Shown piece by piece: positions 19,995-29,902 of a stretch of 64,000 bases of DNA (position 1 is the stretch's first letter; every line of letters begins with the position of its first letter). Made by a program: the position numbers and the translations under genes. The notes beneath the pieces are model-generated. The model saw nothing but the letters and a program-made list of their open reading frames with translations, searched no databases and was not told where the DNA came from. Origin of the DNA: Staphylococcus schleiferi (GTDB lineage Bacteria > Bacillota > Bacilli > Staphylococcales > Staphylococcaceae); assembly GCF_900458895.1 (NCBI RefSeq), contig NZ_LR962863.1, positions 496,001 to 560,000 on the forward strand, read 5' to 3'.

Positions 19995-20051
19995 GCACAA
20001 ATATCTCTATAATTGTAAGTGACCAAACCAACGATTAAGGAGATATTGTGC
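19995..20051 (+). promoter_or_regulatory. RBS-sequestering stem and internal promoter of the ISL3 transposase
   Basis: GCACAAATATCTC (19995-20007) is complementary to GAGATATTGTGC (20040-20051) with one bulged base; the right arm contains most of the AAGGAG ribosome site. TATAAT at 20008-20013 lies just after the left arm, so transcripts from this promoter lack that arm while read-through transcripts include it. The same layout with compensatory changes is found at 21466-21524. Confidence 0.5.
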
Positions 20052-20053
20052 CT

Positions 20054-21374
20054 ATGTGTAATGATATATCAGAAATGCTTGGAATTAAAGTCAAAAATTT
20101 AAAAATCACTCAAAATCTAGGATTAGATGTACATAAAAACGTAAAGGCATTATTATACGAAGGCCAATTGACATATCATCCCAGTGCTTGTGCGTGTTGT
20201 GGAATTAAAAATGATGCCCATTTAATTATTAAACATGGCTTTCGTAAAACGAAAGTTTATATGGGATTAATTTTTGAAAGACCTGCCTATTTAAAATTGA
20301 AGAAACAGCGCTTTTACTGTAAAGCTTGTCAACAAACCTTTACAGCTCAAACACCCTATATTCAACCCCGATGTACCATCTCAAATGAGGTCAAACGCAT
20401 GATGACCCGGAAACTATCTAAAGTCATCTCTGAAAAGGATGTCGCTGAAAGTCTATGTGTATCACCTTCAACTGTCCATCGCCATTTAAAAGAGGTAAGT
20501 GATTCGGTGAAGACGCAGGCACATCATGTTTTACCGGAGCACTTAGCTTTTGACGAATTCAAATCAACGAAAGATGTTGAAGGTGCGATGAGCTTTATTT
20601 ACTGTGATAGTGTAACCCATGATATCATCGATATTTTACCTGATCGTCGCAAACATAAATTAGAAGCCTATTTTTTAAAGTTCTCTAGAAAGCAACGTGA
20701 AAGAGTGAAAACCATCTCTATAGATATGTTTCCACCTTATATCGCACTCATTCAAGACTTATTTCCTCATGCGGAGATAATTATGGATCGCTTTCATATC
20801 GTGCAGGCTATCAATCGTGAAATCAATCGATGCCGAGTTCAAGTTATGAATGGTTTTAGGACAAAAGATAGACCTAAATATAATAAATTAAAGCGTTATT
20901 GGGAAGTTACTATTAAAAGCGCCCTTAGATTTAGATCGAATGATATATCAGTCATACGGACTTTTTAAGTCTTGGCAGAGTCAATACAGTTTAGTTCAGT
21001 ATTTATTGGAGCTTGATGAGAGGCTCAAAGAGACATATGAAACGGGGCATCGTCTTTTAAGTGCTCTGAAAGTAAACGATATCCAGCAATTACGCTTCAT
21101 CTTACAGGATTCAAAAACAAAAGATATTTCACAAGGACTCAAGCGCGTCATTCAAACATTCATCAAATATTTGCCCTATATCTCAAATACGATGCGTTAT
21201 CCACATTTAACGAATGGGCCAATTGAGGGCATTAATAATAAAATAAAACTGATTAAACGGGTTTCTTATGGTTATAGAAATTTCTGGAATTTTAGGAATC
21301 GAATCTTAATCATTTCCAAGGTATTTGTAAGTGAATATAAAAAACGCATTAAACAACAAAATAACGTTGCTTAA
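20054..21374 (+). pseudogene. ISL3-family transposase, interrupted by one frameshift
   Basis: Starts MCNDISEMLGIKVKNLKITQ; an N-terminal zinc ribbon (CACCGIKND then FYCKACQQTF), an HTH segment (KDVAESLCVSPSTVHRHLKEV) and the DDE catalytic core (LAFDEFKSTK, TISIDMFPPY, NGPIEGINNKIKLIKR) follow in order. The frame breaks near 20916-20924 in AAAAGCGCCC; removing one base joins the two parts into about 439 residues, the typical ISL3 (IS1181-like) length. An overlapping GTG at 20048 is an alternative start. As read, the enzyme would be inactive, but the break matches the pattern of other suspect insertions in this sequence. Confidence 0.88.
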
Positions 21375-21427
21375 TGCGTTATCGTCTCGCCAACCGACGT
21401 TGACAAAGAACCTCATTTTTTATGGTG

Positions 21428-21445
21428 GGATGACATAAGTCATCC
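21428..21445 (+). terminator. Terminator between the two ISL3 copies
   Basis: GGATGAC-ATAA-GTCATCC followed by TGCTTTTTTG. It may be the read-through terminator of the second element, mirroring the hairpin at 19942-19970 of the first. Confidence 0.7.
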
Positions 21446-21465
21446 TGCTTTTTTGTACAAAAATA

Positions 21466-21524
21466 GCGCAAATGCCTCTATAATTTTAAGTGACTAAACC
21501 AAAAATAAAGGAGACATATTGCGC
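21466..21524 (+). promoter_or_regulatory. RBS-sequestering stem of the second ISL3 copy
   Basis: GCGCAAATGCCTC (21466-21478) pairs with GAGACATATTGCGC (21511-21524) with one bulge and one mismatch; TATAAT is at 21479-21484 and the GGAG ribosome site lies in the right arm. Compared with the first copy, two A-T pairs have become G-C pairs on both sides. Confidence 0.5.
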
Positions 21525-21526
21525 CT

Positions 21527-21989
21527 ATGTGTAATGATATATTAAAAGTTACTAAAAATTAAAGATAATAATATTAAAATCACTAAAGTTGAAGAAGATG
21601 TAGTTATTAGAGGTAAGAAATCTAACGTCATCTTTGGTACCCTTTCTTACAAGCCTATGACTTGTCCTCACTGTTATCATTCGAATCCAAACCGAATACA
21701 CAAACACGGAAAACGTTTATCGCGAATTACTTTTTTAAGATTCCAAGAGATAGCAGTGTATTTAAATCTGTTAAAACAACGTTTTAAATGTATGGTTTGT
21801 GGTCGGACTTTTACTTCTAAAACAAATGTTGTTGAGGATAACTGTTTTATCTCAAACCATGTTCAGAAAGCCATTATAGATAAAGCAACACAAGTTCGCT
21901 CAGAAACTGATATCGCAAGTGATTGTAACGTTTCTGCATCTTCTGTAAAACGTGTGATTCATAAAGTAAGCAATGCCACTTTTCAATAG
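21527..21989 (+). pseudogene. ISL3-family transposase remnant (N-terminal third)
   Basis: Begins MCNDIL and, after one base too many near 21547-21550, continues in another frame KLLKIKDNNIKITKVEED, then a zinc ribbon (TCPHCYHSNPNRIHKHGKR, FKCMVCGRTF) and HTH (ETDIASDCNVSASSVKRVIHKV). The protein stops at about 150 of the expected 440 residues, and no DDE core follows. It is a different ISL3 subtype from its neighbour at 20.0 kb. The right end is replaced by an intergenic repeat block. Confidence 0.8.
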
Positions 21990-22007
21990 TGAAATTACTT
22001 AAATAGA

Positions 22008-22140
22008 TTGCGTACCGAGTCGAGACTCCCGAGGCATAGAGCCGAAACCGAAAATCCATTTTGGCTTCTTATGAGCTACAATAAAAGCCAAAATTAGTTG
22101 AGGTAAGGCGCCTGGGAAAGCGAGACTCGAAGAAGCAATC
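22008..22140 (+). repeat. Modular palindromic repeat, mosaic copy G
   Basis: Contains an inverted, shortened version of the GAGGG/CTGT block (CGAGACTCCCGAGG, GAGCCGAA), followed in forward orientation by the 3' block (AAAATCCATTTTGGCTTC, AAGCCAAAATTAGTTGAG, AAGCGAG). TTTTGGCTT and AAGCCAAAA form a hairpin. The 40-base AGCGCT palindrome is absent. It abuts the truncated end of the second ISL3 remnant. Confidence 0.5.
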
Positions 22141-22285
22141 GGAAGTTTGCGACTTAATTATTATAGACACATAACCACCATATAAAGTGTACAGCCTTTT
22201 AATGATTAAAAAGGGAAGAATATTAATGATACGATGTATTTAAATGTTACTATCCGTTTCAGTGTGATTGAAGGGAGGGATTTAA

Positions 22286-22552
22286 TTGACACGTTTTGTA
22301 AACCGGTATTATTTTACTTTAATCTTTTTTACTCTTTTAACTATTTTCTCTTTCCCACTGACACAAAAATTTTCTCAAAATACAAAATTATACTTTCTTA
22401 TGTATATTGTAGTTATCTTTTTCATATTGGGAATGGAATATTTTTTAAATAGGACTCATGATATTAAGAATAAAAACAAGTGGATGCTATTTACTGTCTA
22501 TCCACTAGCTTTGATTTTAATATTTGCTTACATGTTGTACGCGCTAATTTAA
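22286..22552 (+). CDS. Small three-helix membrane protein, unknown function
   Basis: 88 residues starting at a TTG six bases after GGGAGGG: MTRFVNRYYFTLIFFTLLTI. Three hydrophobic stretches are predicted (about residues 8-24, 33-51, 66-86) with a basic loop HDIKNKNK between the second and third. No family recognised. It stands alone between the IS remnant and the NAD(P)-binding protein. Ribosome site and length argue that it is real. Confidence 0.55.
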   Translation: MTRFVNRYYFTLIFFTLLTIFSFPLTQKFSQNTKLYFLMYIVVIFFILGMEYFLNRTHDIKNKNKWMLFTVYPLALILIFAYMLYALI

Positions 22553-22674
22553 TTGATTGAAAGAGGATGTGATAAGTTAGATCTTATACACGCTTTATTG
22601 AGCAGAATCAAAGGCGTGTGTATTGATTTGTACTATCATGAAAAGTGAGATGAACAGATAGAGGAGGAATCTTT

Positions 22675-23334
22675 ATGACAAAGACTTTACTTTTAGGTGC
22701 TAATGGTGGCGTAGGTCAACATTTAGTGACGTTATTCCAATCAACCGGTACAGATTTTACAGCGAGTGTGCGTGACCATGCACAAAAAGAAGCGTTAGAA
22801 TCAAAAGGTATTGCCACAGTTTATATTGATATTGAAAAAGAATCTATCGAATCGTTAGCAAAGTTGTTTCAAGATTATAATCAGGTCATTTTTTCAGTCG
22901 GTTCTGGAGGACATACAGGGGCAGATAAAACAATCATTATTGATTTAGATGGAGCTGTCAAAGCGATTAAAGCAAGTGAAGCGGCAAAAGTGGAAAACTT
23001 TATTATGGTTTCAACCTACGACTCTCGACGTGAAGCGTTTGATGCGAACGGAGATTTAAAACCTTATACTATCGCAAAGCATTATGCGGATGACTATTTA
23101 AGACGAAGTGCACTAACAGCGACTATCGTACATCCAGGTGCATTAACAAATGGTTCGGGTACAGGGAAAATCCGTGCTGCGCAGTATTTTGATCAACCGA
23201 ATGATAGAAAAATTCCACGAGAAGATGTCGCAGCCGTTTTATTTGAAGTCGCGACGAACCCTCAACACTGGGGGAAAGAATTTCAAATTTTAACAGGTGA
23301 AACGCCGATTGCCGAAGCATTATCAACATTGTAA
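22675..23334 (+). CDS. NAD(P)-binding atypical short-chain dehydrogenase (NmrA-like)
   Basis: 219 residues with N-terminal GANGGVGQHLVTLF, the GxxGxxG dinucleotide motif of atypical SDRs, and the YTIAKHYADDYLRRSALTATIVHPG region typical of the NmrA/YwnB group. Start follows AGAGGAGGAATCTTT. Such proteins act as NAD(P)H sensors or quinone reductases; the substrate is unknown. Monocistronic, ending in a strong terminator. Confidence 0.85.
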   Translation: MTKTLLLGANGGVGQHLVTLFQSTGTDFTASVRDHAQKEALESKGIATVYIDIEKESIESLAKLFQDYNQVIFSVGSGGHTGADKTIIIDLDGAVKAIKASEAAKVENFIMVSTYDSRREAFDANGDLKPYTIAKHYADDYLRRSALTATIVHPGALTNGSGTGKIRAAQYFDQPNDRKIPREDVAAVLFEVATNPQHWGKEFQILTGETPIAEALSTL

Positions 23335-23380
23335 ATAACTGTTTTTGTTAGTTGATATTGCGCTACGGTATCACTTTTTT

Positions 23381-23421
23381 AGAACAATAATGTCTTATAT
23401 GAATAGAGGTATTATTGTTCT
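23381..23421 (+). terminator. Terminator of the NAD(P)-binding protein gene
   Basis: AGAACAATAATG pairs with TATTATTGTTCT, followed by eight T. Confidence 0.8.
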
Positions 23422-23532
23422 TTTTTTTGTGTAAAATATTCTATTTATTGATGATTGAGACTTAATTTATAAGAAAAATATTTACATATGTTGCTATAAA
23501 TCAATTTCAAAAATTAATTTTAAAAATAGCTA

Positions 23533-23559
23533 TTGACAAAAAATTCAGAAAAATATAAT
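23533..23559 (+). promoter_or_regulatory. Promoter of the opp operon
   Basis: TTGACA at 23533-23538 and TATAAT at 23554-23559 (15-base spacing; an overlapping AATAAT would give 18). It precedes oppA by about 50 bases. Confidence 0.55.
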
Positions 23560-23609
23560 AATAGTAAGGAAAAGACATTTTCTAATTATTATATTAAGGG
23601 GGAACGCCA

Positions 23610-25331
23610 ATGAAAAAGGCTTATCGTTACGTGTTGTTTTTAGCACTAAGTGTCGTTTTAATATTATCAGCTTGTGGAAAAGGCGGGGATACGACTAAGA
23701 GCGATAATAATAAAACTGCAAAAAGTGATGCTAAAGGAGGAACTTTAAATGTAGGTATCGCTGAAGCACCTGAAGGTAATTTTCAATCTATTTTTGCAGG
23801 TTCAACTGGTGACTCAGGGGTGATTGACTATTTCAATGATTCACTGATTGAGGTGGATGACCACTTACAAATCAAACCTAAAATTTTGTCATGGGAAAAG
23901 CATAAAGATAATGATCTTACTTATACATTCAAGATTAAAAAAGGAATTAAGTGGCAAGATGGTAATCCTTTAACGATTAATGACTGGATCTTCACTTTAG
24001 AAACAATTGCAGATCCTGATTATGATGGTCCAAGATACAGTAGCGTTGATATCATTAAAGGGGCAGAAGAAAAGCATAAAGGTCAAGCACAGAACATCAG
24101 CGGAATTAAGAAAATTGATGATTATACTGCTGAATTAACATTTAAAGAACATAAAGCTAATAATTTGTTAGCACTATGGACGTCAGCGCCAATTAGTGAA
24201 AAAATATTTAAAAATATTCCAGTGAAAGATATGGCAAAATCTGATGCGGTTCGTAAGCATCCTATCGGTATTGGTCCATATAAAGTTAAAAACATTGTTG
24301 ATGGAGAGTCTATAGAATTAGTTAAAAATAAAGACTACTGGCAAGGCGAACCAAAACTCGACAAAATCAATTTACGTGTAGTAGAACAAACGTCTATGAC
24401 GCAAGCACTTGAAAAAGGCGATATTGATATGGCTTCCATTACGGCTCCGATTGCTAAAGAAATCAAAGATAGTGGTTCAAGTAACTTGAAATTGTTAGAG
24501 TCACCATCAACATCATATGCGATTATCGGTTTCGTATTAAACGATTATGACAAGAAAAGTCAGAAAATTGGCAAAGAAAGACCGAAATACCAAAATAAAA
24601 AATTACGTCAAGCGATGGCTTATGCAATCAATCGTAAAGAATGGATCGATGCGTTCTTTTATGGTTACGGTAAACCATTAAATGGTCTCATCCCATCAGC
24701 GCACTGGAGTGGTGCTAAAAAAGGTGACGTGAAGGAATATGAGTATAACGTTAAGAAAGCGAAAAAGTTATTAGATGAAGCAGGTTATAAAGACAAAGAT
24801 GGCGACGGTTGGCGTGAAGATCCAGATGGTAAACCATTTGTCGTTAAATTGAAACATTATTCGGGCTCTAACCCTACATTTGAACCACGCTCATCAGCAC
24901 TTAAAGGTTATTGGGAAAAGGTAGGACTTAAAACAAAAGTTGAAATGGAAGAGTTTGGTAAGTATTCTTCTGACTTAGAAAAAGCTGACAAAGATATAGA
25001 AGTTTATTTCAGATCATGGTCACAAGGTGCGGATCCAGACCCATCAGATCTATATAAATCTACAGCGTTATGGAATGAATCACGCTATAACAATCCTAAA
25101 GCAGATAAACTATTAAATGAAGCGTTGGATTCGAAAGTCGTTGGAGATAGTAATAAAAAGCGTAAAGAAAAATATTTAGAATGGCAAAAGATTATGGCTG
25201 AAGATGTACCTGTTATTCCGCTTGTTGAATTGAAAGATGTGACAGTTGTAAATAACAGAGTGAAAAACTTCGAAGTTTCATTGAAGGGCTCTAACCCTAT
25301 TTATGAATGGACTGTTGAAGATAAAAAGTAA
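23610..25331 (+). CDS. oppA: Oligopeptide ABC transporter substrate-binding lipoprotein
   Basis: Cluster-C solute-binding lipoprotein of 573 residues. Signal peptide with lipobox LILSAC, lipidated Cys22, then a Lys/Asp-rich linker. The SBP_bac_5 features FKIKKGIKWQDGNPLTINDW and LRQAMAYAINRKEW are present. It captures oligopeptides at the outer face of the membrane for the OppDFBC machine encoded next. The gene order A-D-F-B-C differs from the BCDFA order of Opp3; it resembles the arrangement I associate with Bacillus App/Opp4-type systems (inference). A weak hairpin at about 25352-25396 may reduce read-through into oppD. Confidence 0.9.
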   Translation: MKKAYRYVLFLALSVVLILSACGKGGDTTKSDNNKTAKSDAKGGTLNVGIAEAPEGNFQSIFAGSTGDSGVIDYFNDSLIEVDDHLQIKPKILSWEKHKDNDLTYTFKIKKGIKWQDGNPLTINDWIFTLETIADPDYDGPRYSSVDIIKGAEEKHKGQAQNISGIKKIDDYTAELTFKEHKANNLLALWTSAPISEKIFKNIPVKDMAKSDAVRKHPIGIGPYKVKNIVDGESIELVKNKDYWQGEPKLDKINLRVVEQTSMTQALEKGDIDMASITAPIAKEIKDSGSSNLKLLESPSTSYAIIGFVLNDYDKKSQKIGKERPKYQNKKLRQAMAYAINRKEWIDAFFYGYGKPLNGLIPSAHWSGAKKGDVKEYEYNVKKAKKLLDEAGYKDKDGDGWREDPDGKPFVVKLKHYSGSNPTFEPRSSALKGYWEKVGLKTKVEMEEFGKYSSDLEKADKDIEVYFRSWSQGADPDPSDLYKSTALWNESRYNNPKADKLLNEALDSKVVGDSNKKRKEKYLEWQKIMAEDVPVIPLVELKDVTVVNNRVKNFEVSLKGSNPIYEWTVEDKK

Positions 25332-25505
25332 CAGTTCAACTGTTAGGATGAATGTGAGAAGGGTGGGGTGACGAATAACGTCCCTCTCCTTTTCTTATAT
25401 TCAAGTATAAAAGTTGTGATTAATGCATAGCGTTTTGTTTTTAAAGGATCATTTTACGTTTTAATATATGACGAACATTTAAATGGGCAAATTAGGGGTG
25501 AAAAA

Positions 25506-26519
25506 ATGAATAATAGCAATTTGTTAGAAGTGAAAAATTTATCAACCGCATTTTACATAGAAGGCGAACCGCATCAAGCGATTTCTAATGTGAATTTGGA
25601 AGTAAAGAAAGGTGAAATTTTAGGCATTGTAGGCGAATCGGGATCGGGGAAATCTGTTTTGAGCTTATCGATTTTAAAGCTTCTGCCCGAAAAAATTGCG
25701 ACAATTGCATCAGGTGAAGTGACATACAAAGGGGAACGTATCGATGATATTCAAGCCGATCAATTTAATCGTGTTCGAGGTAAAGAAGTTGCGATGATTT
25801 TCCAAGAGCCTATGACATCTTTAAATCCAGTTTTTACCATTGGAAACCAACTTATGGAAATGTTGACGTTACATTTAAAAATTTCTAAAAAAGAAGCAAA
25901 AGCGAAGGCGGTTCAATTATTGAAAGACGTGGGTATCCCACGACCAGATAAAGTGATAGATGAATATCCACATCAATTATCCGGAGGGATGCGTCAGCGT
26001 GTGATGATTGCAATGGCAATTTCATGTTCACCGCAGTTGCTCATTGCTGACGAACCTACGACTGCATTGGATGTGACGGTCCAAGCACAAATATTAGAAC
26101 TCCTTAAACGTATTCAGCAAGAAACGCAAATGGGTGTCATTTTTATTTCTCATGATTTAGGGGTGATTTCTGAAATTTGTGATCGTGTGGCCGTCATGTA
26201 TGCAGGTAAAGTTGTTGAAACTGCTCCAGTAGAGGAGATTTTCCGCCATCCTAAACATCCATATACAAAATTACTCCTCAGAGCTATCCCGCGTTTAGAT
26301 GTTCAACAAGATAAGCTAGAAACGATTAAAGGTTCTGTTCCGAGTTTAAGTGAACTCCCCCAAGTCGGTTGTCGTTTTGCGAATAGGTGTCCGAATGTGA
26401 TGCCAATATGTTCAAAACAAAATGTCAATGCTATTTCAATAGCCGAAGAACACCAAGTGTTTTGCCATATATACGATGATGACGGACAACTAAAGGAGGG
26501 GAATGTCCATGGTAAGTGA
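25506..26519 (+). CDS. oppD: Oligopeptide ABC transporter ATPase OppD
   Basis: 337 residues; Walker A GESGSGKS, signature LSGGMRQRV, Walker [13 protein letters not shown] and the switch His in SHDLGV. The C-terminal oligopeptide/dipeptide extension ([15 protein letters not shown], with Cys ligands) marks the D/F type. Overlaps the start of oppF. Energises peptide uptake with OppF. Confidence 0.92.
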   Translation: MNNSNLLEVKNLSTAFYIEGEPHQAISNVNLEVKKGEILGIVGESGSGKSVLSLSILKLLPEKIATIASGEVTYKGERIDDIQADQFNRVRGKEVAMIFQEPMTSLNPVFTIGNQLMEMLTLHLKISKKEAKAKAVQLLKDVGIPRPDKVIDEYPHQLSGGMRQRVMIAMAISCSPQLLIADEPTTALDVTVQAQILELLKRIQQETQMGVIFISHDLGVISEICDRVAVMYAGKVVETAPVEEIFRHPKHPYTKLLLRAIPRLDVQQDKLETIKGSVPSLSELPQVGCRFANRCPNVMPICSKQNVNAISIAEEHQVFCHIYDDDGQLKEGNVHGK

Positions 26520-27498
26520 AAATATTTTGGAAGTGAAGAATCTGAAACAATATTATCCGATTAAAGGTGGCGTGTTCCAACGAAAAGTGGGTGAAGTGAA
26601 AGCCGTCGATGATATTTCATTTTCTATAAAAAAAGGGCAGACAGTAGGCTTGGTTGGAGAATCAGGTTGCGGAAAATCGTCAGCAGGTCGCACAATTTTA
26701 TGTTTACAAAAAGCGGATGAAGGCGAGATTCTATTTTGTGGCCAAGATTTAACAAAGCTTAAAGGTAAAGCTTTGAGAGAGGCACGCAAAGGATTTCAAA
26801 TGGTGTTTCAAGATCCATATGCATCACTCAATCCTATGCAAATGGTCGGTGACATTGTAGGAGAACCAATTAGAAACTATTATAAGAAAAAACAAAGAGA
26901 GATTGAAGATGAAGTGAAAGGCCTGTTAAGACGCGTTGGCTTAAATGATGCTGATTATTATAAATATGCGCATGAATTTTCAGGTGGACAACGTCAGCGT
27001 GTCGGTATTGCACGGGCATTAGCACTTAAACCTAAGCTGATTATTGCCGATGAACCGGTCAGTGCATTGGATGTGTCAGTCCAATCACAAGTATTAAATA
27101 TCATGGATGAATTACAAGAAGAATTCGGTCTTAGTTATCTTTTTATTGCGCATGATTTAAGTGTTGTAAAGCATGTCAGTGATTATATTTGTGTGATGTA
27201 TTTAGGACATATTTTAGAGCAAGGACCAGCTGAAGAAATTTATAAAAATCCTTCGCATCCTTATACACAGTCTTTAATTTCCGCAATACCAGAAATCAAT
27301 CCAGACCATAGAAAAAAACGTATTTTACTTGAAGGTGATTTGCCTTCGCCGAGTCATCCCCCTAAAGGGTGTCCATTTCATACAAGGTGCCCTGTGGCAG
27401 AGCCAAGATGTGCTGAAATGAAACCAGCCCATGTCGAAGTGAGCGAAGACCATTATGCGGCATGTGTATTATTAAATGATGGAGGGATGACAAAATGA
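26509..27498 (+). CDS. oppF: Oligopeptide ABC transporter ATPase OppF
   Basis: About 329 residues; Walker A GESGCGKS, signature FSGGQRQRVG, Walker B LIIADEPVSALD, C-terminal GCPFHTRCPVAEPRC. ATG 26509 is eight bases after AAAGGAGGG, better placed than ATG 26503. Overlaps oppD upstream and oppB downstream by a few bases, indicating translational coupling. Confidence 0.92.
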   Translation: MVSENILEVKNLKQYYPIKGGVFQRKVGEVKAVDDISFSIKKGQTVGLVGESGCGKSSAGRTILCLQKADEGEILFCGQDLTKLKGKALREARKGFQMVFQDPYASLNPMQMVGDIVGEPIRNYYKKKQREIEDEVKGLLRRVGLNDADYYKYAHEFSGGQRQRVGIARALALKPKLIIADEPVSALDVSVQSQVLNIMDELQEEFGLSYLFIAHDLSVVKHVSDYICVMYLGHILEQGPAEEIYKNPSHPYTQSLISAIPEINPDHRKKRILLEGDLPSPSHPPKGCPFHTRCPVAEPRCAEMKPAHVEVSEDHYAACVLLNDGGMTK

Positions 27499-28457
27499 CA
27501 ACATTGATTACAAGACGTATTTTATTAATGATTCCAATGCTTTTATTGATGTCTATCGTGATTTTTACAATTGCTAAGTTACAGCCAGGTGACGCATTTT
27601 CTGGCAACATGGATCCGAAAGCAGGACCTAAATACTATGAAGAGGAACGGGAAAAATTAGGCTTAAATAAACCAATCCATGTCCAATATCTCAAGTGGGG
27701 TGAGCGCGTCTTACAAGGTGACTTAGGTGATTCCATCCGTTATAAGCGTCCAGTTATGGACTTAGTTAAAGAAAGAATGCCGAACACGATTTTACTTGGC
27801 GTAATCAGTCTTGTGATTACATATTTGATTGCCTTTCCTTTAGGGATTTTATCAGGTCGAAAACCGTACAGTTTGTATGACTATAGTATTCAATTATTGA
27901 ATTATTTAATGCTTGCCATTCCATCATTTGTTGCAGGTGTGTTTGCAATTTATATTTTTTCATTTCAATTGGGCCTTTTCCCATTTTCAGGTTCAGTTGA
28001 AATTGGGTTAGAGCCAGGTACGGCACCTTATTATGTAAGTAAAATTTATCATGCCATTTTACCTGGTACTGTGTTAGGCCTGTTGTCTACAGCGAGTTAT
28101 GTTCAGTTTTTAAGAAATGACATTATTGAAAACTCTCGAAAAGATTACATCCGCACAGCACGTGCTAAAGGTTTATCAGAATCTAAAATCTACAATAAAC
28201 ATATTTTAAGAAACTCGATTATCCCTATCGTTACGTTTTTTGGTGCCGACGTTTTATCTGTTTTTGGGGGTGCGGTGATTACAGAAACCATCTTTTCTTA
28301 TCCGGGTGTCGGTAAGTTACTTATTGATGCGATTAGTGGTAAAGATTATCCATTAATGATGGCGTTGCTCTTATTCTTTTCATTTTTAGGCTTATTAGCC
28401 AATTTGATATCGGATGTCACATACAGCATCGTTGATCCGAGAATTAAGAGTAACTAG
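27495..28457 (+). CDS. oppB: Oligopeptide ABC transporter permease OppB
   Basis: 320-residue permease with six helices and the coupling loop DYIRTARAKGLSESKIYNKHILRNS. The start ATGACA overlaps the oppF stop. Forms the membrane channel with OppC. Confidence 0.92.
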   Translation: MTTLITRRILLMIPMLLLMSIVIFTIAKLQPGDAFSGNMDPKAGPKYYEEEREKLGLNKPIHVQYLKWGERVLQGDLGDSIRYKRPVMDLVKERMPNTILLGVISLVITYLIAFPLGILSGRKPYSLYDYSIQLLNYLMLAIPSFVAGVFAIYIFSFQLGLFPFSGSVEIGLEPGTAPYYVSKIYHAILPGTVLGLLSTASYVQFLRNDIIENSRKDYIRTARAKGLSESKIYNKHILRNSIIPIVTFFGADVLSVFGGAVITETIFSYPGVGKLLIDAISGKDYPLMMALLLFFSFLGLLANLISDVTYSIVDPRIKSN

Positions 28458-28469
28458 GAGGGAAAAGAG

Positions 28470-29363
28470 ATGGATAAATTAAAAAAAGTAAAAAGTAAAT
28501 CACCTTTAGCGATAGCACGCAAAAAATTCTTGAAAAATAAACCTGCGATGATTGCAACGATGATATTAGCCCTTATTGTAATTATTTCATTTTTAGCGCC
28601 TTTATTAGCGCCATATAATCCAAATGAACAAAACCTTGTATTAATTAAAGGGGATATGTCGTCAGAACATTGGTTAGGGACAGACTCAGGGGGACGTGAT
28701 ATTTTAAGTCGCTTGCTCTATTCTGGACGCGTTTCATTAATGTTTGGTTTCTTCACTTCTGTAGGATTGATGACATTAGGCATTATTATCGGTATGATAT
28801 CTGGATATTATGGCGGATGGGTAGATACGATCTTAATGCGTTTCACTGAATTTGTAATGCTATTCCCTTTCATCCCATTTGCAGTTGTATTAAATGCGAC
28901 TTTCAGTGGTAAAATTGAAAATCAATATGGCTCAGCTATCGTTTTAGGTGCGGTATTGATTGCTTTGTCTTGGGTTGGGATTGCCCGAATTGTGCGCGGT
29001 AAAGTGATGCAAGAAAAAGAAAATGAATACTTTTTGGCAGCTAAATCCATCGGGACGCCGGTTTATAAAATATTGCTCAAACACCTACTGCCGAATATTT
29101 TAAGTGTAATCATTGTTCAAGCGACCCTCGTATTTGCGGTACAAATTGTAGCTGAAGCGGGTCTTAGCTTCCTTGGATTCGGTATTAGTAAAAGTGTCCC
29201 AACATGGGGTAATATGTTGACAGATGCACAAGAAGGCGATATTTTAAGAAGCAAACCATGGATATGGATGCCACCTGCAATTATCATTACAACAACTATT
29301 TTATGTATCAACTTTATTGGAGAAGGGCTTAAAGATGCACTGAATCCTAAATCGAATCGCTAA
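28470..29363 (+). CDS. oppC: Oligopeptide ABC transporter permease OppC
   Basis: 297 residues with the short N-terminal OppC_N segment (KFLKNKPAMIATMILALIV) and the motif HWLGTDSGGRDILSRLLYSGR, then the coupling loop YFLAAKSIGTPVYKILLKHLLPN. Start follows AGGAGGGAAAAG. Last gene of the operon; I see no strong terminator right behind it. Confidence 0.92.
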   Translation: MDKLKKVKSKSPLAIARKKFLKNKPAMIATMILALIVIISFLAPLLAPYNPNEQNLVLIKGDMSSEHWLGTDSGGRDILSRLLYSGRVSLMFGFFTSVGLMTLGIIIGMISGYYGGWVDTILMRFTEFVMLFPFIPFAVVLNATFSGKIENQYGSAIVLGAVLIALSWVGIARIVRGKVMQEKENEYFLAAKSIGTPVYKILLKHLLPNILSVIIVQATLVFAVQIVAEAGLSFLGFGISKSVPTWGNMLTDAQEGDILRSKPWIWMPPAIIITTTILCINFIGEGLKDALNPKSNR

Positions 29364-29588
29364 TTGAAAGTGATGGAGATAACAATCTAATAGTTAATGA
29401 TTAAGCACATACAAGACTTTTCTTTTAGTCATTTCACATATGGATTAAAACACGATACAATAAAGAAAACGATTTAAAAACAGCTTTTAGTTTATAGATT
29501 GCGCAAGTCATGATAAACAATACGTCTGAGTAGGGTGCTATGGCTTGTGTCATTGGGATATCACGTTTAAACAAAGGGAGTGATGAAA

Positions 29589-29843
29589 GTGCTTAAAAAG
29601 TTAGTCATTCTATTTTTCGCAATGGTCATTACGACAACAATTAAAGAAACTTATTTTGTGGCAGGAACTTGGCAGTATTTACTGTTACAATCACTTTCAT
29701 TAAGTTTAATTCTATTCTTTATTTATCATTTCATTGTATTTCAATTAGGGTCAAAGCGTGATGCAACACACCATGAGCATCATCATGCAGTACAAGAACG
29801 AGAAGAACATGAGCAAGTGACCCAACGTGTAGTACGCAAATAA
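29589..29843 (+). CDS. Small membrane protein with His/Glu-rich tail, unknown function
   Basis: About 84 residues with two helices (residues 4-22 and 28-50) and a polar tail containing DATHHEHHHAVQEREEHEQ, a possible metal-binding stretch. The GTG at 29589 is eight bases after GGGAG; the ATG at 29583 is only two bases from it, so I prefer GTG, with little confidence. No family recognised. Followed by a good terminator, so it is probably its own transcript. Confidence 0.6.
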   Translation: MLKKLVILFFAMVITTTIKETYFVAGTWQYLLLQSLSLSLILFFIYHFIVFQLGSKRDATHHEHHHAVQEREEHEQVTQRVVRK

Positions 29844-29902
29844 GTGAAGTTTTAGTAGTTGCATTATGTATCACTGTGCTTTAATTTGTATCATTGATAA
29901 TG

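Larger units (their letters stand above)
19914..21412 (+). mobile_element. ISL3-family insertion sequence
   Basis: About 1.5 kb between a left GGTTCTT (19914-19920) and a right AAGAACC (21406-21412). The right end reads, inward, GGTTCTTTGTCAACGTCGG; the left end shares only the outer seven bases clearly, and AACGGTTGGTGA further in resembles the rest. I could not identify an 8-base target duplication, so the exact ends are uncertain. One transposase gene, with a frameshift, fills it. A hairpin with T-rich tail (19942-19970) lies inside the left end. It inserted directly behind the pflBA terminator. Confidence 0.75.

Noticed and set aside
19914..22140. The two ISL3 elements as ends of a composite transposon
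   Set aside because: They are of different subtypes, adjacent with no cargo between them, and the second is only an N-terminal fragment.
22234..22452. 72-codon plus-strand frame overlapping the small membrane protein gene
   Set aside because: Weak start; the overlapping frame at 22286-22552 has a strong ribosome site and clean membrane segments.
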